A stretch of 33,715 nt of DNA from the NCBI RefSeq assembly GCF_000317285.1, contig NZ_AJLN01000055.1, positions 1-33,715 of the forward strand, given 5' to 3'. The stretch is from Chlorogloeopsis fritschii PCC 6912. Lineage in GTDB: Bacteria; Cyanobacteriota; Cyanobacteriia; Cyanobacteriales; Nostocaceae. Under the pieces are notes generated by a model. It saw nothing but the letters and a program-made list of their open reading frames with translations, searched no databases and had not been told where the DNA came from. Shown in pieces: positions 17,254 through 25,300 of this stretch; positions within the stretch are counted from its first letter, which is position 1; each line of letters starts with the position of its first letter. A program made the position numbers and the translations under genes.

Positions 17254-17338
17254 CTATTAGTTCTCTACAAAATTAATTTTGACAAGTCATAGGGGTTTTA
17301 TAACCTCTGATAATTTGCGTGGGGGACTATTAGTTCTC
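17254..17338 (+). promoter_or_regulatory. 12-bp direct repeats upstream of the Spy-like gene
   Basis: The gap 16995-17441 has no gene. It contains CTATTAGTTCTC twice (17254-17265 and 17327-17338), 73 nt apart, each followed within about 10 nt by CAAAATT. The second copy ends about 100 nt before the Spy-like start. Spacing near seven helical turns would suit a response-regulator site, but this is inference. Confidence 0.3.
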
Positions 17339-17441
17339 AATCTGCAAAATTGCCTATCGTTTTCTCGTGCAAATGATGACTGCTTAGTTGATGCTTATAC
17401 CTCAACTTAAAGCAACCTCTACAACTTGTGAGTTTCTGAAT

Positions 17442-17921
17442 ATGAAATTTAACACTATTAAACGCACTTCAATCTTTATCGGTGCATTTGCCTTAATAAT
17501 ATTAGTTCGTGGCATGGTATTGGCAGAACCTGAAACTCCCAATGGCACCTCCGAGCCAACAAATGCAGAGTTTTCTGGTGCCCCAGATAGCTCTACATCA
17601 ATCTTGAAGCAGTTAAATCTTTCCGATCAACAAAAGCAACAAATTTGGGAAATCCTCTCTCGCAGAAGCCGTCAAATTGAACTGGTTCTGACTCCAGCGC
17701 AACGAGCTAGACTTGAACAAGATCTGAACTCTGGGACAAGACTAGATATAGCACTGATGGATGCAAATATCAGTGATGGCCAAAAAGAGCAGGCTGCTAG
17801 TATTATTAGCAAAACTAATCAAGAAATTGCAACTGCGCTAAACCCACAACAACGCCAGCAAGTAAAAGCTTACTTAGAACAACAAAGTGCGCCAGAAATG
17901 CAAGTTCCGATCGCATATTAA
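17442..17921 (+). CDS. Spy/CpxP-like (LTXXQ-type) periplasmic protein
   Basis: The start chosen is ATG 17442 (159 residues), since it places a clean signal peptide at the N-terminus: basic MKFNTIKR, a hydrophobic core to about residue 24, and VLA just before residue 29. An in-frame ATG at 17388 would bury this. The mature part is helical with two LTPAQ-like motifs (LTPAQ 83-87, LNPQQ 133-137) and Gln/Arg-rich helices (LSDQQKQQIWEILSRRSRQI). Spy and CpxP are periplasmic chaperones or sensors of envelope and metal stress, although this one is diverged and the match is by motif only. It is monocistronic and converges on the M50 protease gene across a strong bidirectional terminator. Confidence 0.7.
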   Translation: MKFNTIKRTSIFIGAFALIILVRGMVLAEPETPNGTSEPTNAEFSGAPDSSTSILKQLNLSDQQKQQIWEILSRRSRQIELVLTPAQRARLEQDLNSGTRLDIALMDANISDGQKEQAASIISKTNQEIATALNPQQRQQVKAYLEQQSAPEMQVPIAY

Positions 17922-17988
17922 CAAGCACAACCCAGAAATGATGCGATCGCTTTTAGTTTGGCAATGCTATATCCGCCAAAATACCCAA

Positions 17989-18045
17989 AAAAAGAGTTGA
18001 GTAATTTAGTAGGTGTTGAAGCCTAAGGATTACTCAACTCTTTTT
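17989..18045. terminator. strong bidirectional terminator
   Basis: AAAAAGAGTTGAGTAAT (17989-18005) is perfectly complementary to 18029-18045, giving a 17-bp stem with a 23-nt loop and A/T runs on both outer ends. It sits between the convergent Spy-like and M50 protease genes. Confidence 0.88.
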
Positions 18046-18087
18046 CAGAAGAATGACAATTATCCTCTAATTTTGGGATTCAAGGCA

Positions 18088-19212
18088 TTATGCAGGGTTT
18101 GTTTGTACTCTTTTCTGGAGTAAGTTGATAATTGCAGCTTTTTCTAAAATTCCAACTAGCACGCCATTGTCACGAATCACGGCAAGTGCAGATAATTTTT
18201 GTTGTTCGAGTCGCTGCACTACTTCCAATAAAGGTTGATCGGATTTTACAGTACCGGAATCTGCAATTGGTTGCATTACTTCTCTAACTTGAGTTTCTGT
18301 CCATAATGCTGTCGGAATCGAACGCAGATTGTCAACGCTTACCGCTCCCAATAGTTGCCCGTTATCATCTGTAACTAAGAATCGACGCCAGTTCTGCCCA
18401 TTTAAAACCTGCTCGTCAGCAAACTCCCTCAGGGTAAGATTAGCAGATACAACCGGGCTATCTAGAGTTACGGCATCGGCTGCGGTTAAACCTGTGAGTT
18501 GTTCCTGCACCCTTGCAAATTGAGCTGCATTACCAGCATTTTGCAGTAAAAAGAAACCGATTAATAAATTCCAGAAGTTAGCAAAGCTGCCAAATAACAG
18601 TAGTGGCACTAAACCAGAAGCGATCGCAACCCAACCAAAGATTTGTCCGACTCGGCTGGCAAAAGCAACACCCTTGTAAGGATTTCCCGTAATTTTCCAT
18701 ACCAAAGCTTTCAGTATATTCCCGCCATCTAAAGGCAAGCCAGGAATAAGGTTAAACAGCGCTAATGCCAAGTTAACAAAAGCTACCACACTCAGAATTG
18801 CTGCCAAGGGGCCAGTTGCAGCAGTAGCAAAACCAATGGCTGTAAAGATAGCGAACAGCAGTAAGCTAACTAAAGGCCCGGCGATCGCTACCCAGAAGGC
18901 TTCAGCTGGAGTTTCTGATTCTTTTTCTAAGCTTGCCAACCCACCAAATATAAATAATGTAATTGATTTGACATCAATTCCTTGGCGAATGGCGACAAAG
19001 CTGTGTCCTAATTCATGGGCAACAACAGAGCTAAATAAAAGTAACGCTGTCATCAATCCTAATAGCAAAGCTAATCCCCCACCCAATTGGGGGAATTGGG
19101 CACCTAGTCCACTGCTATAGCTCCAAGTTACCAAACCCAAGACTAAAAACCAGGACGGATGAATATAAAAGGGAATCCCAAAGAGGTTGCCTACGCGAAT
19201 TGTGCCATTCAT
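18088..19212 (-). CDS. M50 site-2 protease with C-terminal CBS pair
   Basis: A 374-residue integral membrane zinc metalloprotease. HELGH at 66-70 lies in the second hydrophobic region, and FNLIPGLPLDGG at 153-164 supplies the third metal ligand (NPDG-type motif). Several other TM segments are evident (AFWVAIAGPLVSLLLFAIF; GWVAIASGLVPLLLFG). Residues about 235-365 are two CBS domains (LTAADAVTLDSPVV; VREVMQPIADSGTV), which usually bind adenine nucleotides and regulate activity. This is the SpoIVFB/Rip-type subgroup common in cyanobacteria, which cleaves TM segments of anti-sigma factors or similar proteins. AAGG lies about 9 nt before the ATG. Its substrate is not indicated, and the envelope-stress-like neighbour only hints at one. 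Confidence 0.93.
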   Translation of the reverse strand: MNGTIRVGNLFGIPFYIHPSWFLVLGLVTWSYSSGLGAQFPQLGGGLALLLGLMTALLLFSSVVAHELGHSFVAIRQGIDVKSITLFIFGGLASLEKESETPAEAFWVAIAGPLVSLLLFAIFTAIGFATAATGPLAAILSVVAFVNLALALFNLIPGLPLDGGNILKALVWKITGNPYKGVAFASRVGQIFGWVAIASGLVPLLLFGSFANFWNLLIGFFLLQNAGNAAQFARVQEQLTGLTAADAVTLDSPVVSANLTLREFADEQVLNGQNWRRFLVTDDNGQLLGAVSVDNLRSIPTALWTETQVREVMQPIADSGTVKSDQPLLEVVQRLEQQKLSALAVIRDNGVLVGILEKAAIINLLQKRVQTNPA

Positions 19213-19386
19213 GGTGTTTACCTTTGATTTCAGCCACTAGAGGTTTTTTCTTTTACCTCTTGATGTTTCTATCGTAACGAAATGTTAAGCATTTTTAATC
19301 TTTGCAGCGGTAGTGTAGTCCGTCCATTGAGGTGTGGTTATGCGAATTTAGAGAATTCATGTCTTCACAAGTTCCTCATTTTATTT

Positions 19387-19408
19387 GTCTATAACCATAT
19401 TTATAGAC
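19387..19408 (+). promoter_or_regulatory. candidate operator dyad upstream of the sulfur cluster
   Basis: GTCTATA (19387-19393) and TATAGAC (19402-19408) form a perfect 7-bp dyad with an 8-nt spacer, flanked by ATTTG and CAAAT. It lies about 125 nt before the first gene of the phosphatase/persulfide dioxygenase/copper-protein cluster. The size fits a dimeric repressor such as an ArsR-family protein, but no regulator gene is adjacent. Confidence 0.35.
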
Positions 19409-19532
19409 TCCACAAATCGTCCAAATTGGGGATTTGAGAGTTATGAGAATAAGGGTAATGAGTAATAATATTGCGAAATAACGTTAGTTTTCCTGTTTGG
19501 AGCGGTTGGAGACAACGCAGGAGTATAAAGTC

Positions 19533-19982
19533 ATGGAAAACGTCAAAAAGATTAACGAGCAGCTAACTGTATCGGGGCAAGTAACGCCAGAACAGTTACA
19601 GCAGGCTGCACAAGAAGGATTTAGCTCAATCTTGAATCTGCGATCGCCTGATGAAAAAGGTTACTGGCATCAAGAGGAAGAGGAAGCAAAAGCATTAGGA
19701 CTGAATTATATAAATATTCCCGTCAAGGTTGATAACTTAACTGAAGAACAGACAACAGAGATACTCAAGCAAATTGACGAACTCCCAAAACCAGCTTTAA
19801 TCCACTGTGCTTCGGCGATGCGTGCAGGGGCAATGGCGTTGATGAATGTGGCAACCCGCCAAGGAATGACACCAGAGCAGGCATTTGGGAAAGCTGGTGA
19901 AATCGGCTTTGATTGCAGTGCTAATCCAAAGATGAAAGAGTTTTTTGAGCAATATGTCTCTAAGCACTCGAAAGCAAGCTAA
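19533..19982 (+). CDS. DUF442 / beta-lactamase-hydrolase-like phosphatase-fold protein
   Basis: The start chosen is ATG 19533 (149 residues), with AGGAG 9 nt upstream; the in-frame ATG at 19497 would add 12 residues without a Shine-Dalgarno. It is a small dual-specificity-phosphatase-fold protein: LRSPDEKGYW near 37-45, and a P-loop-like HCASAMRAG with C92 and R97 (CX4R, as in DUF442 proteins rather than the CX5R of true PTPs). In other bacteria this domain is fused to, or adjacent to, an ETHE1-like metallo-beta-lactamase in sulfide detoxification operons. Here it lies 114 nt before exactly such a gene on the same strand. The reaction is not established. A role in persulfide or sulfane-sulfur handling is inferred from context. 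Confidence 0.85.
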   Translation: MENVKKINEQLTVSGQVTPEQLQQAAQEGFSSILNLRSPDEKGYWHQEEEEAKALGLNYINIPVKVDNLTEEQTTEILKQIDELPKPALIHCASAMRAGAMALMNVATRQGMTPEQAFGKAGEIGFDCSANPKMKEFFEQYVSKHSKAS

Positions 19983-20096
19983 AAAAAATATTTCCATAGT
20001 TTCTGAAGATAGAGGAAATGCCGCAGTAGTTGAATTATCACTATAAGAGCCGTTCTTCAGATTGATCTGCAAATAGCAGTCGGAGGAAAAAGCCCT

Positions 20097-21485
20097 ATGG
20101 CATTAGTTTTAGAGCAAATAAACGTAGAGGGGCTAGCACACTTATCCTACCTTATTGGTGATGACAAGGCAGGTGTTGCCGCAGCCATCGATCCCCGCCG
20201 CGACGTAGATATTTATCTGCAAAGAGCGCGGGAGATGGGTGTCAGAATCACTCACATTATTGAAACCCACATCCATGCAGATTTTGTATCTGGTTCCCAC
20301 GAACTGCAAGTGCGAACTAGTGCGCCCATTTACGGAGGTAAGAGTGATGCTTATCAATTCGATTTGCACCAACTCAGTGAAGGTGACGAATTGAAAATAG
20401 GTAACGTTACCCTACGCGCCTTGCACACACCAGGGCATACACCGGAACACGTTTCGTTTTTGATTTTTGATGCCAAGCAGGGTAAGGAACCATTTGGCAT
20501 ATTTACTGGCGATACTTTATTTAATTTAGATGTTGGCAGACCAGACTTGCTAGGTGGTGGCACTGAGAAGAAGCTGGCAGCGCAACTATATCACTCAATC
20601 TTCGACAAACTTGTGCCATTAGGCGATCGCATGGAAATTTATCCCTGCCACGGTGCTGGTTCAGCCTGCGGTAAATCGATTGGCGATCGCAGGCAAAGTA
20701 CCATTGGCAACGAGAAAATATTTAACCCAGCGTTGCAAGAACGTAGCGAAGAGGAATTTGTTGAGTGGGTATTGAGGGGAATGCCAGAACCACCAAAATT
20801 CTATGCTCGTCTCAAAAAAGTCAACGCTCAAGGTGCAAAGGTGATGGGTTGCGTGCCGACTTTGCAACCACTCTCACCGCAAGAGTTTGAAAAGATGATG
20901 GCAGACAAAAATACTATCGTTATCGATACGCGTTCAATTCTTGCATTTGGTGGGGGACATATTCCAGGTGCCATCAACATCGCCTTACGAGCGGAATTTC
21001 CTAACTGGGTTGGTTGGATGATTGAACCAGAGAAAACACTGTTGCTTGTAATCGAGAGCGATCGCGACGTTAAACTAGTAACAGAACAGCTATTCAGGCT
21101 TGGCTACGATAACTTAGGCGGCTACTTGCACGATGGCATGACAAGTTGGCAAAATGCAGGCTTGCCACTAGAGCATCTGGGTGAGTGGACAGTTTATGAA
21201 TTAAACAAACATAAAGAAGATCCGAATTTAACCGTGCTGGATGTGCGCAGTGATGATGAATTTCAACAGGGCAGAGTACCTGGAGCTACACATATCTACG
21301 TACCGCATCTGGAAGAACACCTGGATGAGTTAGATAAAAATAAAGCGATCGCAACTTACTGTGGCAGTGGCTATCGTGCTTCAATTGCTGCCAGTCTCTT
21401 GCAAAAACACGGTTTTGACAAAGTTATTAATGTTCCTGGCTCGTGGAATGCTTGGAAGGCTGCGGGGCTAGCAGTCGCAAGTTAG
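20097..21485 (+). CDS. ETHE1-like persulfide dioxygenase fused to two rhodanese domains
   Basis: A 462-residue cytosolic fusion. Residues 1-235 are a metallo-beta-lactamase fold with ETHIHADFVSG (H58, H60, D62), HTPGHTPEH (H114), TGDTLFNLDVGRPDL (D139) and PCHGAGSACG (H185). The ligand set (H58, H114, D139) matches mononuclear-iron persulfide dioxygenases, which oxidise glutathione persulfide to sulfite. Residues about 260-350 are a rhodanese-like domain whose active-loop position reads VIESDRD without Cys, so it is presumably inactive. Residues about 365-462 are a second rhodanese with YCGSGYR and C422, presumably an active sulfurtransferase. CGGAGG lies about 10 nt before the ATG. It lies between the DUF442 protein and the Cys-rich copper protein, all on the plus strand. 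Confidence 0.93.
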   Translation: MALVLEQINVEGLAHLSYLIGDDKAGVAAAIDPRRDVDIYLQRAREMGVRITHIIETHIHADFVSGSHELQVRTSAPIYGGKSDAYQFDLHQLSEGDELKIGNVTLRALHTPGHTPEHVSFLIFDAKQGKEPFGIFTGDTLFNLDVGRPDLLGGGTEKKLAAQLYHSIFDKLVPLGDRMEIYPCHGAGSACGKSIGDRRQSTIGNEKIFNPALQERSEEEFVEWVLRGMPEPPKFYARLKKVNAQGAKVMGCVPTLQPLSPQEFEKMMADKNTIVIDTRSILAFGGGHIPGAINIALRAEFPNWVGWMIEPEKTLLLVIESDRDVKLVTEQLFRLGYDNLGGYLHDGMTSWQNAGLPLEHLGEWTVYELNKHKEDPNLTVLDVRSDDEFQQGRVPGATHIYVPHLEEHLDELDKNKAIATYCGSGYRASIAASLLQKHGFDKVINVPGSWNAWKAAGLAVAS

Positions 21486-21540
21486 CTATCAGTCATTTAG
21501 AATCATCCACGATTGCATCTGTAATATAAGGAGAATTTCA

Positions 21541-21885
21541 ATGCTTTTAGTTCAACAAGGATACCAATCTAGCTTCGATACTGCCATGCATTGTGCAGTA
21601 GAATGCGAACACTGCGCCAAAGCCTGCATGGGTCATCCAGACATGGTGAAATGTGCGCAAATGTGTCTCGATTGTGCCGAAGTTTGCCAAACTCTTGCGA
21701 CTTACATGGTTCGTGGCTCGTACTTCATTTCCCACCTGTCACGAGCTTGTGCTGACATCTGCGAAGCTTGCTCTAAGGAATGCGAAAAGTATAACTTAGA
21801 ACACTGCCAAAAATGCGCCAGAGTTTGTCGGCAGGCAGCAGAGGAGTACCGGAAGATTGCTAGCGTTGGCACAGCAAGAGTTTGA
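21541..21885 (+). CDS. four-helix bundle copper-binding protein (Csp/DUF326-like)
   Basis: A 114-residue protein with 15 cysteines arranged mostly as CxxxC and CxxC along helices (HCAVECEHCAKAC; KCAQMCLDCAEVC; ACADICEACSKEC; HCQKCARVC). This is the signature of Csp-type copper storage proteins, in which the Cys line the core of a four-helix bundle and bind many Cu(I) ions. There is no signal peptide, so a cytosolic Csp3-like form is likely. AAGGAG sits 9 nt before the ATG, and the gene follows the persulfide dioxygenase by 55 nt, so the two are probably co-transcribed. Linking copper and sulfane sulfur makes chemical sense, since sulfide and Cu(I) react, but the functional link is inference. 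Confidence 0.9.
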   Translation: MLLVQQGYQSSFDTAMHCAVECEHCAKACMGHPDMVKCAQMCLDCAEVCQTLATYMVRGSYFISHLSRACADICEACSKECEKYNLEHCQKCARVCRQAAEEYRKIASVGTARV

Positions 21886-21920
21886 TTAATATAGCAGTTC
21901 TAAATCATTCGTGAACAGCA

Positions 21921-21954
21921 AGATCCCCGACTTCTGGTAAGAAGTTGGGGATCT
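21921..21954. terminator. palindromic repeat / terminator between convergent genes
   Basis: AGATCCCCGACTTCT (21921-21935) pairs with 21940-21954 across a GGTA loop, with one G-T wobble. It lies just after the copper-protein gene and before the convergent 820-residue gene. It resembles a common cyanobacterial interspersed palindrome and could stop transcription from the plus strand. Confidence 0.7.
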
Positions 21955-21997
21955 AAGTAGCTAAACACTTATAACTTTACCTATTTAATGATTTACT

Positions 21998-24460
21998 TTA
22001 TTTTAGATGCAACCTGTGCATCCCTCCTAGAAATATCAGCCACACAACTACTACAATCCAATGGATGGTTGCGATCGCCCACAAAGAACCTGTCAGGGCA
22101 TAGGCTACGGTACAGCCCAAGCCCAACAATCCTGTTAGAGTCAGAAAAATAGGGTGGTTAGAAGCGGTTGGTAATCCAAACCGTGAAAAGATTTTGCCAT
22201 TTAGCGGATGGTAAAGGATAAATAGCAGCAAACTTAACGCTGCCCATAAAGCCCAATTGCCCCAGTTTACTACTTCTGTGGGGTGGGGTAGTAGCAAAAC
22301 GCGGAATACCAATTCTTCACTTAAGGCTGGAAATATTAAACCACCTAATGTCACTGAGAATAGTTTAATCCAGCTCTCAGACCAGAAATTTAACTGCAAA
22401 AATCCAGAGGAAAAACCTAAGGGTAGAGCGATCGCGCCATACATTAGCAGTGTCACACCTACAACCAGCCAATCTCGAACTTCCGGAATCGCCAAAGATG
22501 CTAATACACGATTGAGAATAATAGGCATAGGTGATACTTGGGTAAAGGGTATCTTAATCTGTCCAAAGAATGGTGTGGGTGCAACAGGGATAATATCTGG
22601 ATTCCATCCCCCGACTTGATTGCTTTGCAAAAACCACAGTTTCGCACCATGTTTTAAAAATAAGGCAGCAAGTTCGTCGTGTGCCTGTCGTGGCGTAGTG
22701 CTTCGCCAACTTGTCAGCCCTGCCCAAATACTAGGATCTCTAAATGGTTGTTTGCCATCATCAATTCCTGCTACAGCAGTTGCATTGCTTTCCCAGTCAG
22801 CACGAACTATACCAAGAGGCAGCAGTTCTTTTTCAAGAGACGATCCTAAAGAGACTAATTGCTGAAAGCGTAAAGTTTGACTGTCTTCGGGATGAGTTTT
22901 GAGCCACTTTTGGATGGCTGGGGTTGAACTAACTTGCTGTTTGATCGCTTTGATGGCAGCGTAGAGTGCTTGATTGGAGTCTTGAACGCAAGAAATAGCA
23001 GGTGTAACCATAGCGCTGCCCGTACCGTCACCGACTCGATAGCGAGCCATCATGATCTGCAATTGGCGGATAAATTCTTGTAGAGGTGAAAGTTTAATAC
23101 CGTCAAAATTGTAGTCTTGCGTTACCGGATCAAATTTGATCAAGATATCCGTAACAGGGCGAGTCGCCAGCCATCCCCACTGTAAGTTGCCCATATAATT
23201 TGCCCAGGAGTGTGTTCCGGAAATAATTCCGTCGGGATTGTGAGCGTAAATTTGGTGATACTGGATAGCAAACTGTAACTCGTTGGTAAAGCGATCGCGA
23301 ACTATTTCAACCACTCCAAAGGCAAAATGCCCAGTAACAGTACTGGGTATGCTTAACACCTCACCTTTTTTACCACCAATGCCACCAAAGATATGTAAAA
23401 CAATGGCTTTATCCCCTTCATGCCATTCTGATAATGGTTGTGTGGTTTGTGGAACGACTAAAGCTTTGCGGATTTTACCTTTGTTTGCTTCTGTATTTTG
23501 CCAATTCTCATATTTGATGTAATTTATTCCTGCTTCAGTACCCCAAATTATGTCATCCGGTTGTAGTTGAAAGAGCGATCGCGGTGCTAATGCTTGAACT
23601 ACGAATACATCTTTAGCATCTTTAGCACCATAAATATACCAGCCTGTCTTACCTGCGGTTGAGGCTTCAATTTGTTGTGGCGTAGATGGAGGTATATTTC
23701 GCGTATCAATTGCCTGCTGGGGAATGCGAATAATTTCTTCTGCACTATCAAAGTTACCAGAGGCAGGATTGTAATGGCGCACGCGGAAAAATTCACTGCT
23801 TCTGGGTGCTTCCGCTTTGAGGATTTTTACCAAACCATAAAACCGCCCAGTTGCCAGCACAGGTTCCTGCTCAATTTGCAGGAGTATTTGACTATCTCCC
23901 TGCTCTATAATTTCAACATGATCTAGAGTAACAATTACATCATCATTAGGTCGAAATCCCGCAAGAGATTGTAAAGCCCCCACCTTCAAACGTCCATCAA
24001 GACGAGAAGGATGAATATTCCCGGCACGTTCGCTGTCTTTGGTAGCAGGTGTAAAATTAACATCTCGCGTTACTCTTCTTACGTAAGGCTGTATCTGTTG
24101 CGTGTGCTTCCATTCCAGACGCACGACTTTGCCAATCAGATTTTTTGCTGCTGGTGGTGCGTGTTGCACTTCCAGCCACACCCAGTCTGCACCTGAGCGG
24201 ATCTGTTGTACGTTAGGCAAAATTAACCTTCCTACCCAGTTGGCGATCGGTTGATAGTGCGAAGGAAGTGTTTGCTCTATGGGGTAGTATTGCGGTTGAT
24301 TAAAGCTTTGGCGGGCGTGAATAGCGTAATTGCTTTCTTTTGTGTAAATTGCCTGCTGTTTTTGAGAGTGAAGAAGAAAAATAGCGATCGCGCTGACAAC
24401 CACCAGTAGCAGGAAAACTCCAAATCGGAATTTTCTTTTTGTGTTCAACCTCCACGCCAT
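21998..24460 (-). CDS. large membrane protein with C-terminal CPBP (CAAX-protease-like) domain
   Basis: An 820-residue protein. One TM segment lies near the N-terminus (about 13-31, FGVFLLLVVVSAIAIFLL). A soluble region of some 600 residues, probably outside the cytoplasm, follows; it includes beta-rich blocks (GADWVWLEVQHAPPAAKNLI; RFYGLVKILKAEAPRSSEFF; DDIIWGTEAGINYIKYENW) and a part beginning near FDPVTQDYNFDGIKLSPLQEF. The C-terminal 160 residues are multi-TM and carry CPBP glutamic-protease motifs: EELVFR (715-720), FILYH (H751) and IHW (H800). CPBP enzymes are intramembrane endopeptidases, and typical members are only 200-300 residues. The long N-terminal part is a family extension that I cannot name. 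Substrate and role are unknown. Its stop is on the far side of the 21921-21954 hairpin from the copper-protein gene. Confidence 0.8.
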   Translation of the reverse strand: MAWRLNTKRKFRFGVFLLLVVVSAIAIFLLHSQKQQAIYTKESNYAIHARQSFNQPQYYPIEQTLPSHYQPIANWVGRLILPNVQQIRSGADWVWLEVQHAPPAAKNLIGKVVRLEWKHTQQIQPYVRRVTRDVNFTPATKDSERAGNIHPSRLDGRLKVGALQSLAGFRPNDDVIVTLDHVEIIEQGDSQILLQIEQEPVLATGRFYGLVKILKAEAPRSSEFFRVRHYNPASGNFDSAEEIIRIPQQAIDTRNIPPSTPQQIEASTAGKTGWYIYGAKDAKDVFVVQALAPRSLFQLQPDDIIWGTEAGINYIKYENWQNTEANKGKIRKALVVPQTTQPLSEWHEGDKAIVLHIFGGIGGKKGEVLSIPSTVTGHFAFGVVEIVRDRFTNELQFAIQYHQIYAHNPDGIISGTHSWANYMGNLQWGWLATRPVTDILIKFDPVTQDYNFDGIKLSPLQEFIRQLQIMMARYRVGDGTGSAMVTPAISCVQDSNQALYAAIKAIKQQVSSTPAIQKWLKTHPEDSQTLRFQQLVSLGSSLEKELLPLGIVRADWESNATAVAGIDDGKQPFRDPSIWAGLTSWRSTTPRQAHDELAALFLKHGAKLWFLQSNQVGGWNPDIIPVAPTPFFGQIKIPFTQVSPMPIILNRVLASLAIPEVRDWLVVGVTLLMYGAIALPLGFSSGFLQLNFWSESWIKLFSVTLGGLIFPALSEELVFRVLLLPHPTEVVNWGNWALWAALSLLLFILYHPLNGKIFSRFGLPTASNHPIFLTLTGLLGLGCTVAYALTGSLWAIATIHWIVVVVWLIFLGGMHRLHLK

Positions 24461-24499
24461 TAATAATTTATCTCTCAGTACCGCAGTTAAATTTTAGCC

Positions 24500-25261
24500 T
24501 CACTCAATTGCATCAGGATCAACACCGAGAGAACGTAATCTTTCCTTTAACTGTTGTACCTGGGCTTCTGCTTGTTCGGCGCGTTGTCTTTCTTGTTCGG
24601 CACGTTGTCTTTCCTGCTCGGCGCGTTGTTTTTCTTGTTCAGCACGTTCTTCTGCTTGTTGTCTTGCCAAAACTTCTTGCTGCAAAGCCTGTGTAAGTTC
24701 TTCTGGGAGCAGCAACTTTTCTCCCGTATCCTCTCGATAAAACCCAATCAATTGCCCTTCAACTTGTAACCGCAACTGCAATGGTTCGCTGCGGTTATCT
24801 TCGATGGGTTCGTAGGTTCCCCGGTGCAGACGATAGCCGCGTAACTGCTCTTGCAACCACTCGCCTTTGGGATCAAATAACCAGTATTCCTTTACACCTA
24901 ATTGTTCGTAAAGAGTCTTTTTAAACACCTCATCTTGCTCTTTTGTTCCTGGGGAAGTCATTTCAAAAATGACACTAGGAACTTGACCTTCTTCCCAGAT
25001 TTTATAATTATCCCGACCGCCTGGGGAAACATCAAAAATTACCATCACATCGGGGGCAACTCGCAACTTGGGAAAACCTTGAGAATAATAGAGAAATTGA
25101 TTTGCCAATACAGTTGCTTGACGCCCTGCTAAATATTGTTTCAAAACTTCCAGAGTAGTCAGCAAAGCATAAAGGTGATCGTAAGTTTCCGCCACTGGTT
25201 CACCATCAGCACTGGGGTAAAAGGGTTCTGTTTGGGAAGCAACAGGTAAAGTGGCTGTCAT
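24500..25261 (-). CDS. Uma2 family (DUF820) nuclease-like protein with C-terminal coiled coil
   Basis: A 253-residue protein. Residues about 20-180 form the Uma2/DUF820 domain, a PD-(D/E)xK-like fold: RVAPDVMVIFDV (D71), PSVIFEMTSPGT (E100) and YEQLGVKEYWLFDP are the conserved blocks. Residues about 185-245 are a charged coiled coil built from repeats of roughly seven residues such as RAEQERQ, ending in VQQLKERLRSLGVDPDAIE, the standard tail of this cyanobacterial family. Uma2 genes are present in many copies in filamentous cyanobacteria. Their biochemical role is unproven and nuclease activity is predicted only from fold. The repeat in the tail is mirrored in the DNA as an imperfect tandem array at about 24567-24660. 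Confidence 0.93.
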   Translation of the reverse strand: MTATLPVASQTEPFYPSADGEPVAETYDHLYALLTTLEVLKQYLAGRQATVLANQFLYYSQGFPKLRVAPDVMVIFDVSPGGRDNYKIWEEGQVPSVIFEMTSPGTKEQDEVFKKTLYEQLGVKEYWLFDPKGEWLQEQLRGYRLHRGTYEPIEDNRSEPLQLRLQVEGQLIGFYREDTGEKLLLPEELTQALQQEVLARQQAEERAEQEKQRAEQERQRAEQERQRAEQAEAQVQQLKERLRSLGVDPDAIE

Positions 25262-25300
25262 AGTTATAAAGTCAGCACTACTGATATATCTTACCCCTCT

